A DNA stretch of 64,000 nt from Acidovorax sp. GBBC 1281 (GTDB taxonomy: Bacteria > Pseudomonadota > Gammaproteobacteria > Burkholderiales > Burkholderiaceae_C): contig NZ_CP097269.1 of the NCBI RefSeq assembly GCF_028473645.1, positions 4,234,001-4,298,000 on the forward strand, in the 5' to 3' direction. The position numbers and the translations under genes were made by a program. Each line of letters begins with the position of its first letter. Position 1 is the first letter of the stretch. The notes beneath the pieces are model-generated. The model was not told the origin of the DNA and searched no databases. It saw only the letters and a program-made list of their open reading frames with translations. Shown piece by piece: positions 1 through 7,211 of this stretch.

Positions 1-871
1 GCGCACTGGCCTCAGCCACCTTCGTAGCCGTTGAAATCTTCGTGGCGGTCTCGCGGTTGCAGAGCATTTGCATCGCGGGGTAGGCACCGGCGAAATACTC
101 AGCAGCGTTGACCAGGGTCTCCCAGGGGATGACACGATTGACGTTCCGCAACTCGGCTTCGGCACGCAGCCAACGGCTTTCCATCATTGCGTACTGGTGG
201 CCCTTTTCGTAGAACCGAGCGAGCTTGCCGCTTTCGCGTTTGCCCACCTGGAAGGTGCGCGAATGCCCATGCATGGGCATGCCGTCAGCATCGACACCGA
301 GACTCCAGCACCCGTGGGTGGTGTACTTCGGCTTGCGATTGCGGTAGCTGAATTCATGGTGCTTATAGAGGTGCACGACCTCATCAATCACCAGCTCGCC
401 TTCGAAGAAATCCTTGGCCAAATCCACCCGCGTGATCGTGGGATGAATCTCTGCGAAGTAGTCATGCACCCGCTTTTCCCAGCCAGGACGAGCCATGGTG
501 CAACCCTCACCCTTGAGGGTGAAGCAGATAGTTCCACGCTGGCTTTCGCCGCCTGCACTGACGCTTGCCACTTCGTGGCCATTCTCATTGTCGATAGTCG
601 TCGTGAATTCGTAGTAGTCCCGGCCAGGGCGATCCAGGCCAACGGTGTAGCCGAGCAACTGAGCAAAAACGTGGGCGTACCAACGGGCCAAATTCTGGTC
701 ATCGGAATCCTTCGGAATCCGTTTCGTGTCCGGGATCAATTCGCGTTTGAGCGTGAACCGCAGGTAGTCCAACACGATGCCGCTTTGAGCCTTGGCATCC
801 AGCTGGCGACGCTGGCAAAGCACCTTCAAACGACCACCTTCCAAAACCAACTTTTCATCAGATACCGTCAT
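1..871 (-). CDS. Filamentous-phage replication initiation protein (partial, runs off left edge)
   Basis: Translating the minus strand from the ATG at 869-871 gives an open frame of 290 codons that leaves the window. It starts MTVSDEKLVLEGG and contains DYLRFTLKRELIP, ITRVDLAKDFFEGE, HSRTFQVGKRESGKLARFYEKG and ESRWLRAEAEL. This layout is that of the Rep_trans / replication initiation factor family (RstA-like) of inoviruses and small rolling-circle plasmids: a DxxR/DxA strand, then the G(K)R(x)S..R.YEKG motif, then an ExR motif. The protein would nick phage double-stranded DNA to start rolling-circle replication. Its ATG overlaps the stop of the upstream gene (ATGA), so it is translationally coupled to it. 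An open frame on the opposite strand (68-991) is the antisense of this gene. Confidence 0.8.
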   Translation of the reverse strand, partial: MTVSDEKLVLEGGRLKVLCQRRQLDAKAQSGIVLDYLRFTLKRELIPDTKRIPKDSDDQNLARWYAHVFAQLLGYTVGLDRPGRDYYEFTTTIDNENGHEVASVSAGGESQRGTICFTLKGEGCTMARPGWEKRVHDYFAEIHPTITRVDLAKDFFEGELVIDEVVHLYKHHEFSYRNRKPKYTTHGCWSLGVDADGMPMHGHSRTFQVGKRESGKLARFYEKGHQYAMMESRWLRAEAELRNVNRVIPWETLVNAAEYFAGAYPAMQMLCNRETATKISTATKVAEASA

Positions 872-1482
872 GCCCACTCTCCCGAAACTTTGTTTACTCC
901 CGTGTTACTCGGGGGGGTATCAATGCGTGCGGCGCCCTTGCCCGCGCTGCGCCTGCGTGCTGCGGGCGCCGCAACGCCGGAAACGCCATGAAGACCACAG
1001 CAGGACACCGCAGCTTCAGAAGCAGGGCGAATCCCTGCGAGACCGGGCTCTATGGCTGCGCCACCAAGCCCCTGCGGGTCTTGGCCCATTCGGGTAACGA
1101 TCCCCTTCGCGGGAGCGCGCAGGTCCGGGACGATGGCATCGGGCACGGGTGGCACGCAGGTTGACATGGGGTTTGGCACCCCATACCCCACCCCCACCGA
1201 GCCCCCTTCGGGGGACGCGCTATCCGCGCTTCGGCGGGGCCCCGGTTTGTCTCCAGCAAGGGGGGCGGCCAGGGCGGAGGGGGACTCAAGGTACTCGGCG
1301 TACCGATCGAGCGCCCACAGCACACCGGACAGGCCCAGGACGATGCCCAGGCCACACGATGCAGCGATATCCAGCAGGTACTGGGGCCAGTCGCGGCGGA
1401 ACGCCTCACGCCGCTCCAGGCGGTCAGCAGCCCACGCTGCGCGGATTTCCGCGATGCGCTGAGGATCAATACCGGGCCTCAT
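868..1482 (-). CDS. Hypothetical phage protein with one membrane segment
   Basis: 204 codons, starting MRPGIDPQRIAEIRAAWAAD. A charged N-terminus (1-30) is followed by one hydrophobic stretch near residues 35-58 (LLDIAASCGLGIVLGLSGVLWALDR) and a long Pro/Gly/Ala/Ser-rich low-complexity tail. Start and stop both overlap neighbours by ATGA (1479-1482 and 868-871), which is the best evidence that it is a real gene in the phage early operon. I do not recognise the family. The long tail is compositionally odd, and the DNA at 1190-1245 is rich in short inverted repeats, so the true protein could be shorter. Confidence 0.55.
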   Translation of the reverse strand: MRPGIDPQRIAEIRAAWAADRLERREAFRRDWPQYLLDIAASCGLGIVLGLSGVLWALDRYAEYLESPSALAAPLAGDKPGPRRSADSASPEGGSVGVGYGVPNPMSTCVPPVPDAIVPDLRAPAKGIVTRMGQDPQGLGGAAIEPGLAGIRPASEAAVSCCGLHGVSGVAAPAARRRSAGKGAARIDTPPSNTGVNKVSGEWA

Positions 1483-1694
1483 GGCAGCAGCCCCTGCATG
1501 GCTTCCAACCGCAGGACATGCAAGCGGGCTTTTTCAGCCTGCGCACCACTGCGCAAGTACGCGCCGACCACGGCCGCACATTGCTTGTAGTCAGCAGCCC
1601 TTCGGGGACTGCCCTCGCAGATGGATTTCGGGACCGGGGCCGTAATGGCACGCCGGCAACGGTATTCAAGGTCGCGCTTGGCTTCGGGACTCAT
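1479..1694 (-). CDS. Small hypothetical phage protein
   Basis: 71 codons, MSPEAKRDLEYRCRRAIT to EAMQGLLP. The frame is open further upstream, but the ATG at 1692-1694 is chosen because it forms an ATGA overlap with the stop of the preceding gene. Its own stop overlaps the next start the same way. The product is soluble, basic and helical by composition, with two Cys (CRR, KQCAAV). Function is unknown. Its place in a chain of coupled small genes ahead of a rolling-circle initiator fits an inovirus early module. Confidence 0.55.
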   Translation of the reverse strand: MSPEAKRDLEYRCRRAITAPVPKSICEGSPRRAADYKQCAAVVGAYLRSGAQAEKARLHVLRLEAMQGLLP

Positions 1695-1906
1695 GGCAAG
1701 ACCCGCCCACATGGAAGCCGCACCAAAACATCCCGACCATCGGCAAACTCGACTCGCTGATACTCCCCAGCCCCTTCCCAAAGCAAAGGACGCAACCAAA
1801 AATCATCACGCTGATGACCATCGCTCAAAATGCACCACAACGGATGGGCCTCAGCCCGACCTTGCGCAATAGCCTCACAAGCCTCATCAAATGCCACGGT
1901 AGTCAT
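1691..1906 (-). CDS. Small hypothetical phage protein
   Basis: 71 codons starting MTTVAFDEACEAIAQGRAEA. The ATG at 1904-1906 overlaps the stop of the upstream gene by ATGA, which fixes the start more convincingly than the longer open frame to 1954. The protein is acidic and aromatic-rich (HPLWCILSDGHQRDDFWLRPLLWEG) and has no membrane segment. In filamentous phages a small single-stranded-DNA-binding or regulatory protein is often encoded next to the initiator. That is only a contextual possibility here, and no family motif is visible. Confidence 0.55.
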   Translation of the reverse strand: MTTVAFDEACEAIAQGRAEAHPLWCILSDGHQRDDFWLRPLLWEGAGEYQRVEFADGRDVLVRLPCGRVLP

Positions 1907-2295
1907 TGCAGCGCTCCGTTTTTGCGTGAGCCGTACAGACCGACCTGCTTCCAATTGCGATTCGTTTCTGCGAAACGCACCATGGACTGCAGCAACTCAT
2001 TGACAGAGCAATCGAGGTATTCAGCGGTTTCGCGGAGCTTGGAGACAATTTCGGGCTTGTCCGTGAAATCGATACGGGCCTTTTCGGCGCGATATGCGGC
2101 CTTACGGGCCGCTGCGTCAGCGTGCTTTGCTGGGCGACCCTTGCGCTTTTCGTTCCCGGTGGAACATTGGGTGCCACCCTCGCGGCCAACCTGAGCTACC
2201 AGGGCTGCGGATGCATCCGCACAGACCAGAGGGTGGCAATCGTTCGCCGCATCGCACACGGCCAATTCCGGGAAATTCAACTGCAAGGCTGGCAT
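1903..2295 (-). CDS. Phage hypothetical protein, putative DNA-binding
   Basis: 130 codons, start chosen at MPALQLNFPELAVC (ATG 2293-2295) because GGAG lies 6 nt upstream. Two upstream in-frame ATGs lack such a site. The C-terminal half has a basic stretch (KRKGRPAKHADAAARKAAYRAEKARI) followed by FTDKPEIVSKLRETAEYLDCSVNELLQSMVRF. That pattern, a short strand then two helices with 'SVNELL', resembles ribbon-helix-helix or AT-hook-like regulators, so DNA binding is inferred. It is the first gene of the leftward operon, just downstream of the operator-like region, so autoregulation is plausible. Confidence 0.6.
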   Translation of the reverse strand: MPALQLNFPELAVCDAANDCHPLVCADASAALVAQVGREGGTQCSTGNEKRKGRPAKHADAAARKAAYRAEKARIDFTDKPEIVSKLRETAEYLDCSVNELLQSMVRFAETNRNWKQVGLYGSRKNGALQ

Positions 2296-2316
2296 GGGTA
2301 GCTCCATGGGTGTTAA

Positions 2317-2400
2317 ATTACAGATACCGGAAACAGTATCCGAATACGCATTCCGTATCTGTAATGTAACACAAATAACCAATTCCGTATTGGTAATTTT
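2317..2400. promoter_or_regulatory. Divergent phage control region with repeated ATTCCGTAT-type operator boxes
   Basis: This AT-rich gap separates the leftward operon (start 2295) from the rightward regulator (start 2417). An inverted repeat has arms TTACAGATACCGGAA (2318-2332) and TTCCGTATCTGTAA (2351-2364), which match apart from one extra C. A near-palindrome GTATCCGAATAC (2336-2347) lies between them, and a further half-site ATTCCGTAT occurs at 2382-2390. These are multiple copies of one box (about ATTCCGTATC) between divergent genes, as in phage immunity/operator regions. No promoter hexamers are assigned. Confidence 0.6.
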
Positions 2401-2416
2401 GTATCAAGGAGTAACC

Positions 2417-2683
2417 ATGTATGCCGACTTAATCAGCAATCTCACGACTGCCGACAGAAAGGCGCTAGCCGACAGAGGGGTACCCAACGCGAGAGTGTCT
2501 GAATGGAGGACAGGATTACGCCTGCCGACAAGACCTCAAGCGCTAGCCCTCGCAGAGGTTACAAATATTGACCCAATGGAACTGGAAAAAGAGCTAGTGC
2601 TCATCGAAGCAGAAAAAGAAGCAGCAACGAAGCCCACGATGCGAGAGCTAATAGACAGGCTTCGAAAGCACACATTGCTTTAA
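2417..2683 (+). CDS. Small phage regulator, Cro/CI-like helix-turn-helix
   Basis: 88 codons from the ATG at 2417, preceded by AAGGAG at the normal distance. The frame extends upstream through the operator boxes, but that part is unlikely to be translated. Residues 1-55 (MYADLISNLTTADRKALADRG..NARVSEWRTGLRLPTRPQALALAEVTNIDPMELEKELV) resemble the DUF3693-type phage regulators: a short HTH with 'VSxWRxG..LP' and then 'ALxLAExxxIDPxxL'. A charged helix follows (EAEKEAATKPTMRELIDRLRKH). It probably controls the divergent early operon. The gene ends only 15 bp before nadK. Confidence 0.65.
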   Translation: MYADLISNLTTADRKALADRGVPNARVSEWRTGLRLPTRPQALALAEVTNIDPMELEKELVLIEAEKEAATKPTMRELIDRLRKHTLL

Positions 2684-2698
2684 TGATCTAATTTCCCA

Positions 2699-3595
2699 AT
2701 GAAGCTCAGGTTCACACGGGTCGCACTCTTCGGCAAGTACCAGCCGCTCACTTCCAGCGTTATTTCTGACAGTTCGCGCAATGCCGTACAAGAGGTTGCC
2801 CAGTTCCTCAGAAATGAAGGCTGTGAACCCATTCTGGATCAGGAAACGGCGAACAACACCGGCATTTCTGACTACCCTGCGATGCAGGTGGAACAGATCG
2901 GCAAGGAGTGCGATCTGGGGATGGTGATTGGTGGAGACGGCACGATGCTGGGCATCGGCAGGCAATTGGCCCCCTACAAAATCCCGCTGATCGGCATCAA
3001 TCAGGGACGACTGGGCTTCATTACCGATATCCCTTTGGGCGAGCATGCTTCAGCACTGAGGCCGATGCTCCATGGCGAGTACGAAGAAGACGCCAGACCC
3101 CTCATGCATGCCTGCGTGATGCGTCAGGACGAATGCGTATTTGAAGCACTGGCACTCAACGACGTCGTCGTCAATCGTGGCTCCACTTCCGGCATGGTCG
3201 AATTGCGGGTGGAAGTGGGCGGGCATTTCGTCTCGAACCAAAGGGCAGACGGGCTGATCATCGCTTCGCCCACTGGGTCCACAGCCTATGCGCTCTCCGC
3301 GGGAGGCCCGATGCTGCACCCTGCAATTCCTGGTTGGGTGATGGTCCCCATCGCACCCCATACGCTGTCCAATCGACCCATCGTGCTGCCGGATTCGACG
3401 GACATTGCAGTGGAAGTCGTAGGGGGCCGAGACGTCAGCGCCAATTTCGACATGCAGTCGCTGGCATCGCTACAGCATGGCGATCGGATCGTGGTTCGGC
3501 GGTCGGAGCACTGCGTGCGCTTCTTGCACCCTCGAGGCTGGAACTACTTTGCTACTTTGCGCAAAAAATTGCGCTGGAATGAAGGGGGCTCATAG
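2699..3595 (+). CDS. nadK: NAD kinase
   Basis: Phosphorylates NAD to NADP in the cytoplasm. The 298-residue length is normal. [11 protein letters not shown] (about residues 79-89), the conserved [18 protein letters not shown], and the [15 protein letters not shown] motif are all present. The start [15 protein letters not shown] fits the family, but no convincing Shine-Dalgarno sequence precedes it. The upstream neighbour is the phage regulator 15 bp away, so the usual promoter region is not visible. The stop is immediately followed by the recN ATG (TAG/ATG), so nadK and recN are co-transcribed. Confidence 0.95.
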   Translation: MKLRFTRVALFGKYQPLTSSVISDSSRNAVQEVAQFLRNEGCEPILDQETANNTGISDYPAMQVEQIGKECDLGMVIGGDGTMLGIGRQLAPYKIPLIGINQGRLGFITDIPLGEHASALRPMLHGEYEEDARPLMHACVMRQDECVFEALALNDVVVNRGSTSGMVELRVEVGGHFVSNQRADGLIIASPTGSTAYALSAGGPMLHPAIPGWVMVPIAPHTLSNRPIVLPDSTDIAVEVVGGRDVSANFDMQSLASLQHGDRIVVRRSEHCVRFLHPRGWNYFATLRKKLRWNEGGS

Positions 3596-5263
3596 ATGGC
3601 GCTCAAACGGATCGCATTGCGCGATTTCGTCATCGTGGATGTCCTGGACCTGGATCTTCACAAAGGATTTACGGTTCTGACCGGAGAAACGGGTGCAGGC
3701 AAATCCATCCTGATCGATGCCTTGCAAATGCTGCTCGGCGGCCGCGCCGACGCCGGGGTGATTCGCGAGGGAACCGAGCGCACGGACATCTGCGCTGAAT
3801 TCGATTGCCCACCCAGTTTGTCTGCATGGCTTGATGAAGCAGGCATCCCGCAGGAGGAAAGCCTGCTGCTTCGCCGAACCATTGATCGGCAAGGAAAAAG
3901 CCGTGCGTGGATGAACGGCGTTCCAGCAACCGCCACCCAAATGCGGACCCTGGGGGCGCATCTCCTCGATATCCATGGCCAGCACGCATGGCAGAGCTTG
4001 ACGCGCCAGGAGGCCGTTCGCAGTCTGTTGGATGCCTATGGCGGCATCAGCACCGCGGCGCTGGAACCGCTTTGGACTCGCTGGCGTGACGACCGCAAAG
4101 CGGTAGCACAAGCAGAAGCGGCCAGACATACCCTGCAACAGGAGCGGGAACGACTGCAGTGGCAGATCAGTGAAGTCGAAAAGCTGGGCCCGGCATCCAG
4201 CGAGTGGGAAGAACTCAACACCCAGCACAGCCGCCTTTCTCACGCCCAAGCCTTGCTGGACAGCGCGCAAACGGCCTTGTCCGCGCTGGAGGATGAAGAA
4301 TCCGGTGCACAGACTCAATTGAGCCGCGCCTGCCATCTGCTGCAGGAGCAGCAAACCCTCGATACCGAATTCAAGGCGATGGGAGAGGTTCTTCAATCGT
4401 GCATGGACCAGGCGGCCGATGTGGCCCACTCCTTGCAAAGCTATCTCCGGCACACGGAACTCGATCCCGAGCGCCTTGAACAGTTGGATTCACGCCTGTC
4501 GCTGTGGATTTCGCTGTCACGCAAATACAAGCGGACGCCATCGGAACTGCCGACACTGCTGGAGGGATGGAAAGCGGAGCTCTCCAAACTGAAGACGGCA
4601 GCAGACCTGGAAGCACTCAATGCGGCCGAACAGGCCAGTGGCAAAGCCTATCGCAAGGCGGCGCAGGCTGTGTCCCGGCAGCGGACGACCGCAGCGCCAC
4701 GGCTTGCCCAATCGATCACTCAAGCCATGCAGGGCCTGGGCATGGTGGGCGGGCGGTTTGAGGTGCTTTTGGAACTGACACCGGAACCGGGCATTCAAGG
4801 CCTCGACAGTGTTTCTTTTCTGGTCGCAGGGCATCCCGGTGCCACGCCCCGACCCGTTGGCAAAGTCGCTTCGGGAGGAGAGCTGTCTCGCATCTCGTTA
4901 GCCATTTCCGTGACTACAAGCCAGTTGGGCGAGGCCCCTACCCTGATTTTTGACGAGGTGGACTCAGGCGTTGGAGGCTCCGTCGCCGAGACGGTGGGAC
5001 GGCTGATGCAGCAGTTGGGCCGCGATCGCCAGGTGCTGGCCGTTACCCATCTTCCGCAGGTGGCGGCCTGTGCGGATCACCATCTGATCGTGGCAAAAAC
5101 CAGTCAGGATCAGCATACCACCAGCCAGGTGGCCGTGGCGAAGGGAGAAAAACGCGTGATCGAAATGGCTCGGATGTTAGGAGGGGAACGCCAGTCGAAG
5201 GCGACCATGGCGCACGCACGCGAAATGCTCAGCAGCAACCAACCCGCACAGATCAAGGCATGA
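3596..5263 (+). CDS. recN: DNA repair protein RecN
   Basis: SMC-like ATPase that acts on double-strand breaks in recombinational repair. 555 residues, the normal length. The Walker A GETGAGKS lies at residues 30-37, the Q-loop region GQHAWQSL follows, a coiled-coil core runs from about 160 to 365, and the ABC signature [11 protein letters not shown] (about 427) and Walker [14 protein letters not shown] (about 447) sit at the C-terminal end, followed by the H-loop VTHLPQVA. It starts the base after the nadK stop, so any SOS control would have to act upstream of nadK or inside it. I see no LexA-like box at the junction. Confidence 0.96.
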   Translation: MALKRIALRDFVIVDVLDLDLHKGFTVLTGETGAGKSILIDALQMLLGGRADAGVIREGTERTDICAEFDCPPSLSAWLDEAGIPQEESLLLRRTIDRQGKSRAWMNGVPATATQMRTLGAHLLDIHGQHAWQSLTRQEAVRSLLDAYGGISTAALEPLWTRWRDDRKAVAQAEAARHTLQQERERLQWQISEVEKLGPASSEWEELNTQHSRLSHAQALLDSAQTALSALEDEESGAQTQLSRACHLLQEQQTLDTEFKAMGEVLQSCMDQAADVAHSLQSYLRHTELDPERLEQLDSRLSLWISLSRKYKRTPSELPTLLEGWKAELSKLKTAADLEALNAAEQASGKAYRKAAQAVSRQRTTAAPRLAQSITQAMQGLGMVGGRFEVLLELTPEPGIQGLDSVSFLVAGHPGATPRPVGKVASGGELSRISLAISVTTSQLGEAPTLIFDEVDSGVGGSVAETVGRLMQQLGRDRQVLAVTHLPQVAACADHHLIVAKTSQDQHTTSQVAVAKGEKRVIEMARMLGGERQSKATMAHAREMLSSNQPAQIKA

Positions 5264-5267
5264 CGAA

Positions 5268-6131
5268 ATGACGCTAGAGGTCGTATTGATCACAGGCATG
5301 GCGGGTTCCGGCAAATCCGTTGCCTTGCATGCCTTGGAAGACGCAGGCTACTACTGCGTAGACAACCTGCCACCCGAGCTGTTGGCCGCCTTCGTCGCGC
5401 TGGAGCATCAGCACCATGGCAACCGGATTGCCATCGCAATGGATGTTCGCAGCGCCACCGCATTACCGCTGGTTCCGCAGGAATTGAAACGCCTGCGCGG
5501 CGAGGGCGTGGTTGTCCATTCGCTGTTTCTGGATGCCACCACCGACACATTGATCCGGCGATTTTCGGAAACGCGCCGGCGCCATCCCCTCTCCAGAGAC
5601 GAATGGACGGAAGGCCAACGCGCGTTGCTGCAAACCATCGAACTGGAACGTGAACTGCTGGCCGAGCTGCGTGAGCAGTCTCATGTCATCGATACAAGCG
5701 CCATTCGAGCAGCGCAATTGCAGGGCTACGTCAAAAGCCTGATGCCCGCCTTGCCCGGGCAACTGACGCTGGTCTTCCAATCGTTTGCGTTCAAACGCGG
5801 TGTGCCTGTCGATGCGGATTACGTCTTCGACGTGCGCATGCTGCCCAATCCCCACTATGAGCCCGCGTTAAAGGCATTGACAGGCAAAGACCAGCCTGTC
5901 ATCGACTATTTGCAGCACCAAGCTGATGTGAAACTGATGCAGGAGCACATCGCGCAGTTCCTTTCGCACTGGCTGGAGCCTTTGGCGCAGAATCACCGAA
6001 GCTACGTGACGGTGGCCATTGGCTGCACGGGCGGACAACACCGCTCGGTTTATTTGGTAGAGCGCCTGGCGGCGCACTTCAGCCAGCGTTGGACCACCCT
6101 GCGGCGGCATCGTGAGCTGGACGGCCTGTGA
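5268..6131 (+). CDS. rapZ: RNase adapter protein / nucleotide-binding protein RapZ
   Basis: P-loop protein. In enterobacteria RapZ binds the sRNA GlmZ and delivers it to RNase E, controlling glucosamine-6-phosphate synthase. The role in betaproteobacteria is less clear. 287 residues. The Walker A is GMAGSGKS (10-17), followed by [15 protein letters not shown]. The C-terminal domain has [10 protein letters not shown] and the diagnostic [17 protein letters not shown]. It begins 4 bp after the recN stop, so it is the third gene of a nadK-recN-rapZ operon. Confidence 0.93.
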   Translation: MTLEVVLITGMAGSGKSVALHALEDAGYYCVDNLPPELLAAFVALEHQHHGNRIAIAMDVRSATALPLVPQELKRLRGEGVVVHSLFLDATTDTLIRRFSETRRRHPLSRDEWTEGQRALLQTIELERELLAELREQSHVIDTSAIRAAQLQGYVKSLMPALPGQLTLVFQSFAFKRGVPVDADYVFDVRMLPNPHYEPALKALTGKDQPVIDYLQHQADVKLMQEHIAQFLSHWLEPLAQNHRSYVTVAIGCTGGQHRSVYLVERLAAHFSQRWTTLRRHRELDGL

Positions 6132-6170
6132 CTTTCACGTCTCGCCACAAAGTGGCGAGACGTGGAAAAA

Positions 6171-7211
6171 TCAGGACAGATCCAGCAGCAATTTCCGGAT
6201 GGGCGTTGGCATACCCAAGCGGTCCCAATCGGAAGCACCGAACCAGGCACCGTCCACTGGAAGGCCCCATTCCGCTTGCCACGGGATTCGCACGGGATGC
6301 AGGTGCAGATCCCGATGGGTCAGGACATGAACAAAGCCCTCCAAATCCTGAAGCGGCGCAGGCCGTGATGCCAATGCTGCTTGCAGTGCTGCGCGTTCCT
6401 CAAACACCGGCAGGCAGTGCAGACCCGCCCAAATGCCGCTGGAGGGACGCTGCTGGAGCAAGACACGCCCATTTCCGTCCTGCAGAAGCATCAGCCACCA
6501 CGACTCCGCACGACGCGACAATTTGCGGGTCCGCACGGGATAGCGTTCGGGGTCTCCGTCGCGGCGGGCTTTGCACTGCCGGTTCAAAGGGCAGACCATG
6601 CAGGTCGGTTTCTTTGGCGTGCACACCGTCGCCCCGAGATCCATCAGACCCTGGGTATAGCGCGGCATCGCATGCTGCAGATCACTGACTGGCAGCAAGG
6701 CACAGGCCTGATCCCAAAGAAGACGTTCATTCTTGGCGATTGCCAAATCGGCCGTGAAGCCAAGCACTCGCGTCAGCACCCGGCGAACATTTGCATCCAA
6801 TATGGGAACACGCTCGGAAAAACAGAAGGCCGTGACCGCACCAGCCGTCGATCGGCCGATTCCCGGCAACTGTGCCAATACCTCGGCGGTCCGGGGAAAC
6901 TCGCCTCCGTGCAAATCCACGACTTGCTGAGCACAACGGTGCAGATTGCGGGCGCGACTGTAGTAGCCCAAACCGCTCCACAAGGCGAGCACCTCGCCCT
7001 CCGTTGCCGCAGCCAGCGACTGCACATCTGGAAATCGCGCCAGAAAGCGTTCGTAATAGCCCAAGACGGTGACGACCTGGGTTTGCTGCAGCATGATTTC
7101 AGACAGCCACACCCGATAAGGATCGCGTGTTTGTTGCCAAGGCAAATGGTTGCGGCCATGCACCGCCTGCCACCGAACCACATCGGTGGCGATTTCCGGG
7201 GTGTCGCTCAT
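6171..7211 (-). CDS. mutY: A/G-specific adenine DNA glycosylase MutY
   Basis: Removes adenine mispaired with 8-oxoguanine. 346 residues. The catalytic region WLSEIMLQQTQV holds the active-site Glu. The helix-hairpin-helix is QLPGIGRSTAGAV, with the catalytic Asp in ILDANVRRVLTRV. The [4Fe-4S] loop CTPKKPTCMVCPLNRQC has the C-x6-C-x2-C-x5-C spacing. The C-terminal third (from about 230) is the Nudix-like domain that recognises 8-oxoG. The start overlaps the stop of the upstream GTPase gene by ATGA. mutM, which removes the 8-oxoG itself, lies just beyond that gene. Confidence 0.95.
   Translation of the reverse strand: MSDTPEIATDVVRWQAVHGRNHLPWQQTRDPYRVWLSEIMLQQTQVVTVLGYYERFLARFPDVQSLAAATEGEVLALWSGLGYYSRARNLHRCAQQVVDLHGGEFPRTAEVLAQLPGIGRSTAGAVTAFCFSERVPILDANVRRVLTRVLGFTADLAIAKNERLLWDQACALLPVSDLQHAMPRYTQGLMDLGATVCTPKKPTCMVCPLNRQCKARRDGDPERYPVRTRKLSRRAESWWLMLLQDGNGRVLLQQRPSSGIWAGLHCLPVFEERAALQAALASRPAPLQDLEGFVHVLTHRDLHLHPVRIPWQAEWGLPVDGAWFGASDWDRLGMPTPIRKLLLDLS

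Noticed and set aside
68..991. 307-codon open frame on the plus strand
   Set aside because: Antisense to the rolling-circle initiator, whose minus-strand translation has clear family motifs and ATGA coupling.
2640..2720. A dif/att site at the phage-nadK junction
   Set aside because: No dif-like palindrome resembling known XerCD sites could be found, and the other phage end is outside the window, so no direct repeat can be tested.
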